A stretch of 64,000 nucleotides of DNA from Embleya scabrispora DSM 41855 (GTDB taxonomy: Bacteria > Actinomycetota > Actinomycetes > Streptomycetales > Streptomycetaceae): positions 141,375-205,374 of the forward strand of contig NZ_KB889618.1 of NCBI RefSeq assembly GCF_000372745.1, written 5' to 3'. The notes beneath the pieces were generated by a model. That model was not told the DNA's origin and searched no databases. It was given only the letters and a program-made list of their open reading frames with translations. Shown here one piece after another: positions 60,969 to 64,000 of this stretch (position 1 is the first letter of the stretch; each line of letters opens with the position of its first letter). A program made the translations under genes and the position numbers.

Positions 60969-62099
60969 ATGGCAAAAGCGGCGACGGTCTACGACGTGGC
61001 GCAGCGCGCTGGTGTGTCCATCGCGACGGTGTCGATGACCTTCCGCCGACCGCACAAGGTCAAGGAGGAGACCCGAAAGAGCGTCCTGGCCGCTGCGGAG
61101 GCGCTGAACTACGTGCCGAGTGCGAGTGCGCGTGGGCTGGTGCAAGGGCGTACCGGGGCGTTGGGTCTGTACTCGTTCGACTATTTCCGCCCTGAACCGG
61201 TGGGGGAGCCCGAGGACGGGCGGTCGGCCGGCCCGAAGGGGTCGGAGGGCGGGATTTCGGTGGTGCGGGACGAACCGGACGATCATCTGCGATTTCCGCT
61301 GTATGTGGACGAGGTGCAGCGCGGTGTCGAGTTGGAGTGCTGGCAGCGTGGCTATGCGCTGCTGATCGGCGGCGGCGGCCGGGTGAACGGCCCGACGGTC
61401 GTGACCGACATCGTCGGGCGGGTCGACGGGCTGACCGTGTTCCCGAACACGGTGCCGGGGGAGGTGCTGGAGCGGATCTCCCGGCGGATCCCGGTGGTGG
61501 CGCTTTCGGAGGGGCCGCAGCACGGCGGGCTGAGCACGGTATCCGTGGACAACCGCGGCGGCATGCGCGTGATCACGGAGCACCTGATCGTGGAACACGG
61601 GCTGCGGGATCTGCTGTTCGTCGGTGACATCGGTACGTTCGACGCCAAGGAACGGTCCGCCGGGTTCCAGGCGGCGTTGCGGGCGGCCGGGCTGCGGGTA
61701 CCGCGCAAGCCTCTCGAGGGACTGGCCGTGGACGAGCACGACACCGGAAGCGTGGTCGACGCGGTGCTGGCGGACGGTGGTCTGCCGGAAGCGTTCGTGT
61801 GCGTCACCGATGTGGCGGCGCTGAACCTGATGACCGCGCTGTCCGCGCGCGGGGTGCGGGTGCCGGAGCAGGTCGCGGTGACGGGTTTCGACGGGATCAT
61901 GGCGGGGCGCGTGGGGCGCCCGAGCCTGACGACGGTGCGGCAGCCGATGCAGGCGATGGGTCGGGCGGTGGTGGACATCCTCGTGGAGCGCATCGCCGAT
62001 GCCTCGGGTCCGCCGGTCGCACGCCGACTGCCCGTGGAACTGGTGCTGCGAGAGAGCTGCGGCTGCCGGCGGCCCGGCCCGCTCTGCTCGCGCCCCTGA
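60969..62099 (+). CDS. LacI-family transcriptional regulator
   Basis: A 376-residue protein with the LacI HTH and hinge (TVYDVAQRAGVSIATVSMTF, then RKSVLAAAEALNYVPSASAR) and a periplasmic-binding-like effector domain (PVVALSEGPQHGGLSTVSVD, EAFVCVTDVAALNLMTALSA). The ATG has a GAGAGGCGGG site. The C-terminal GCGCRRP-like cysteine tail (ESCGCRRPG) is typical. It is immediately upstream of a GH13 gene with the same orientation, so it probably represses sugar use there. Confidence 0.88.
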   Translation: MAKAATVYDVAQRAGVSIATVSMTFRRPHKVKEETRKSVLAAAEALNYVPSASARGLVQGRTGALGLYSFDYFRPEPVGEPEDGRSAGPKGSEGGISVVRDEPDDHLRFPLYVDEVQRGVELECWQRGYALLIGGGGRVNGPTVVTDIVGRVDGLTVFPNTVPGEVLERISRRIPVVALSEGPQHGGLSTVSVDNRGGMRVITEHLIVEHGLRDLLFVGDIGTFDAKERSAGFQAALRAAGLRVPRKPLEGLAVDEHDTGSVVDAVLADGGLPEAFVCVTDVAALNLMTALSARGVRVPEQVAVTGFDGIMAGRVGRPSLTTVRQPMQAMGRAVVDILVERIADASGPPVARRLPVELVLRESCGCRRPGPLCSRP

Positions 62100-62177
62100 A
62101 CGAGAGCGGGCAGGTCTCCGCCTGCGGCCGTTCCTCGATCTCGGCGGGCCGGCCGTGACCTTAACGTAACCGCCATC

Positions 62178-63791
62178 TGCTCTTTACAGCCCCGCTACCT
62201 GCGCAGTTTCCGCGACGGGAACGGCGACGGTGTGGGCGACCTGCGCGGTGCCAGGGCCGGACTGCCCCACCTGGCCATGCTGGGTGTCGACGGGCTGTGG
62301 CTCGGCCCCTGCTTTCCCTCCCCGCAACGCGACCACGGCTACGATGTCGCCGACTACCGCGCGATCGATCCGCTCTTCGGCGACCTCGCCGAATTCGACC
62401 GACTGATCACCGACGCGCATACCCTCGGACTCAAGATCATCCTCGACGTCGTTCCCAACCACTGCTCCAGCGAACACCCGTGGTTCCGCGAGGCACTTGA
62501 CGCCGAACCGGAAAGCGCCGCACGTGCCAGGTTCCACTTCGCCGACGGGCGCGGCGAACACATGGAGCTGCCGCCGAACAACTGGCGCGCCATGTTCGGC
62601 GGGCCTGCCTGGACCCGGGTCCGGGAAGCCGACGGCCGGCCCGGACAGTGGTACCTGCACCTGTTCACCCCGCATCAGCCGGACTTCAACTGGCGTCACC
62701 CGCAGGTCGTGGACTCCTTCGACGACGTACTGCGGTTCTGGCTGGACCGGGGGGTGGACGGCTTCCGCATCGATGTCGCGGTCGGGCTGTTCAAGCACCC
62801 GGACCTGCCCGACTCGCCCGACCCCACCGCCGACGAGGACGCCCGCGACGCCGTCAACCCCCTGGCCTGGAACCGGCCGGAGGTGCACGAGGTCTGGCGT
62901 CGCTGGCGGGCCATCTGCGACTCCTACACCGCCCGTGACGGCAAGGAGCGCACCCTCGTCGGGGAGGTGGCCGCACCCACGCCCGCGGACCAGGCCGCCT
63001 ATCTGCGCCCCGACGAACTCCACCAGGCGTTCTACCTCGACCTGCTGCACACCCCCTGGGACGCCGCGGCGTTCCGTGCCCGGACAGCCGCCGCCCTGAA
63101 GGACATCGCGTCCGTCGGGGCACCGGTCACCTGGGTTTTGAACAACCACGATCAACAGCGCACCCCCACCCGGTACAGCCGGGGCGCGCTGCCGGGCGAG
63201 GAACCGGATCCGGAGCGCGGCGCGGCCAGGGCACGCGCCGCGGCTCTGCTGATGCTGGCACTGCCCGGCGCCGCGTTCCTCTACCAAGGCGAGGAACTCG
63301 GTCTGCCCGAGGTGACCGACCTGCCGCCGGAAGCCCTGACCGACCCCATCGTGGCCGCGACCGGCGACCCGGACAAAGGCCGCGACGGCTGCCGCGTACC
63401 CCTGCCCTGGGCCGGGGAACACGCGCCGTTCGGCTTCTCCGACGCACCGGCACACCGGGTGTGGTTGCCGCAACCGCCGTCGTTCGCCCGACACTCCGTG
63501 CAGCGTCAGCGTGAGGACAGCGAGTCCAGTTGGCACCTCTACCGCGACGCGCTGCAACTGCGCCGCAGCCTCGTCCCTCTGCGCGACCCCGCCCTGAGCT
63601 GGCTGCCGGCTCCCCCCGACACCCTGGTCTTCGGCCGGGGGACAGGCTTCGTGTGCGCCGTGAACTTCACGGACGCACCCGTTACAGCGCCCGTTGCCGG
63701 GAAACCGCTCCTGTCCAGTCTTCCGTGCGACGAGGGCAAGCTCGCGGCCAACAGCGCCGCCTGGTGGCTGGTGGACCGCCTGCCGGACTGA
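62178..63791 (+). CDS. GH13 alpha-glucosidase with no conventional start codon
   Basis: The recognised protein begins QPRYLRSFRDGNGDGVGDLR, but the family normally starts about 20 residues earlier with an ATG and VIYQxYxRSF. No ATG, GTG or TTG lies in frame upstream before the LacI gene, and the first in-frame one is GTG 62232, which would drop the first beta strand. The catalytic residues are intact: Asp in DGFRIDVA, Glu in LVGEVAAP and Asp in LNNHDQQRTP. The enzyme should hydrolyse alpha-glucosides such as trehalose or maltose. A 5' truncation or a non-ATG start must be considered; I treat it as a coding gene of doubtful start. Confidence 0.75.
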   Translation, partial: CSLQPRYLRSFRDGNGDGVGDLRGARAGLPHLAMLGVDGLWLGPCFPSPQRDHGYDVADYRAIDPLFGDLAEFDRLITDAHTLGLKIILDVVPNHCSSEHPWFREALDAEPESAARARFHFADGRGEHMELPPNNWRAMFGGPAWTRVREADGRPGQWYLHLFTPHQPDFNWRHPQVVDSFDDVLRFWLDRGVDGFRIDVAVGLFKHPDLPDSPDPTADEDARDAVNPLAWNRPEVHEVWRRWRAICDSYTARDGKERTLVGEVAAPTPADQAAYLRPDELHQAFYLDLLHTPWDAAAFRARTAAALKDIASVGAPVTWVLNNHDQQRTPTRYSRGALPGEEPDPERGAARARAAALLMLALPGAAFLYQGEELGLPEVTDLPPEALTDPIVAATGDPDKGRDGCRVPLPWAGEHAPFGFSDAPAHRVWLPQPPSFARHSVQRQREDSESSWHLYRDALQLRRSLVPLRDPALSWLPAPPDTLVFGRGTGFVCAVNFTDAPVTAPVAGKPLLSSLPCDEGKLAANSAAWWLVDRLPD

Positions 63792-63833
63792 CTGTTCGTG
63801 TGCTGTCCTCCGCAGTCGCTCCCCTCCGTTGGG

Positions 63834-63848
63834 GAAGGCGCCGCCTTC
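63834..63848. terminator. Short hairpin downstream of the GH13 gene
   Basis: GAAGGC and GCCTTC form a 6-bp stem with a 3-base loop, 43 bases after the GH13 stop. There is no U-tract, so termination is only possible. Confidence 0.3.
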
Positions 63849-63870
63849 TGTAGTCGAACACAGAGTCGTC

Positions 63871-63978
63871 ATGATCAGGCTCATGGCCGCCCGCCTCGCT
63901 GGCGAGGAGATCACACCCAACGGCCCCATCGAGACCGAAGCCGCACGACGCCTCGCCGAGGACACCAAAGGCCAATAG
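63871..63978 (+). CDS. Very short frame or fragment at the window end
   Basis: An ATG at 63871 opens a 35-codon frame (MIRLMAARLAGEEITPNGPI, then ETEAARRLAEDTKGQ) to a TAG at 63976-63978. It resembles the end of a small helical protein but is too short to judge and lacks a ribosome site. Confidence 0.3.
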   Translation: MIRLMAARLAGEEITPNGPIETEAARRLAEDTKGQ

Positions 63979-64000
63979 CTCCGGTTGCCCAACACTTTCT

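Overview
The window is about 72% GC with strong GC3 codon bias, GTG and TTG starts, leaderless genes, Tat and Sec exported enzymes and many regulator families (PucR, TetR, MarR, MerR, LysR, AraC, LacI, XRE-TPR, LuxR). This points to a Streptomycetaceae-type actinomycete. The high density of truncated genes and transposase fragments and the near absence of core genes suggest a chromosome arm. No rRNA, tRNA or CRISPR array was recognised.

Layout. 0-5.5 kb: a partial hypothetical gene, a frameshifted cupin, an HTH membrane protein, a small membrane protein, a leaderless helical protein and a quinone-oxidoreductase-like MDR divergent from a TetR regulator across a large dyad. 6.3-12.8 kb: remnants (F420-reductase-like, DinB, LysR, IS630), an epoxide hydrolase, a secreted CAP protein and a secreted sphingomyelinase D/phospholipase D. 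13.0-19.8 kb: a tightly coupled minus-strand operon (flavin reductase, flavin monooxygenase, cupin, HpcH/HpaI aldolase, SnoaL-like, DUF3500) next to a PucR regulator and a 32-bp tandem repeat; it looks like an uncharacterised aromatic or cyclic-substrate pathway. 20.2-22.7 kb: an MDR oxidoreductase and an extradiol-type dioxygenase divergent from a MarR regulator, with four palindromic operators between them. 22.9-26.0 kb: an overlapping HEAT-repeat/MerR-HEAT pair with a MerR-type operator, and a lipoprotein polysaccharide deacetylase. 26-34 kb: mosaic remnants (DNA ligase, tyrosine recombinase, aldo/keto reductase) among small intact genes (secreted 114-aa protein, S1 protein, DUF1707-FHA protein, class IV aminotransferase, STM4015-family protein).

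34.1-51.2 kb: an acyltransferase, a 54-aa TTA-containing peptide gene, a giant LuxR-type ATPase regulator, and a paralogue-rich block of five intact alpha/beta hydrolases with one truncated copy, together with AraC, LysR, Dps and MFS genes and several decayed genes. A promoter-like element is shared by the Dps gene and one hydrolase operon. 52-64 kb: a membrane NACHT NTPase, an IS256 fragment fused to a helicase-associated-domain remnant, a leaderless VOC protein, a secreted M64 metallopeptidase divergent from an XRE-TPR regulator over two palindromes spaced 22 bp apart, and a sugar locus (GH36 remnant, LacI regulator, GH13 glucosidase lacking a normal start).

The genes form several small self-regulated modules, each an enzyme or operon plus a divergent or adjacent regulator with a visible operator, embedded in a gene graveyard with about twenty recognisable remnants. 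The best candidates for something undescribed are the XRE-TPR/M64 pair, the monooxygenase-aldolase operon, the TTA-codon peptide and the membrane NACHT protein.
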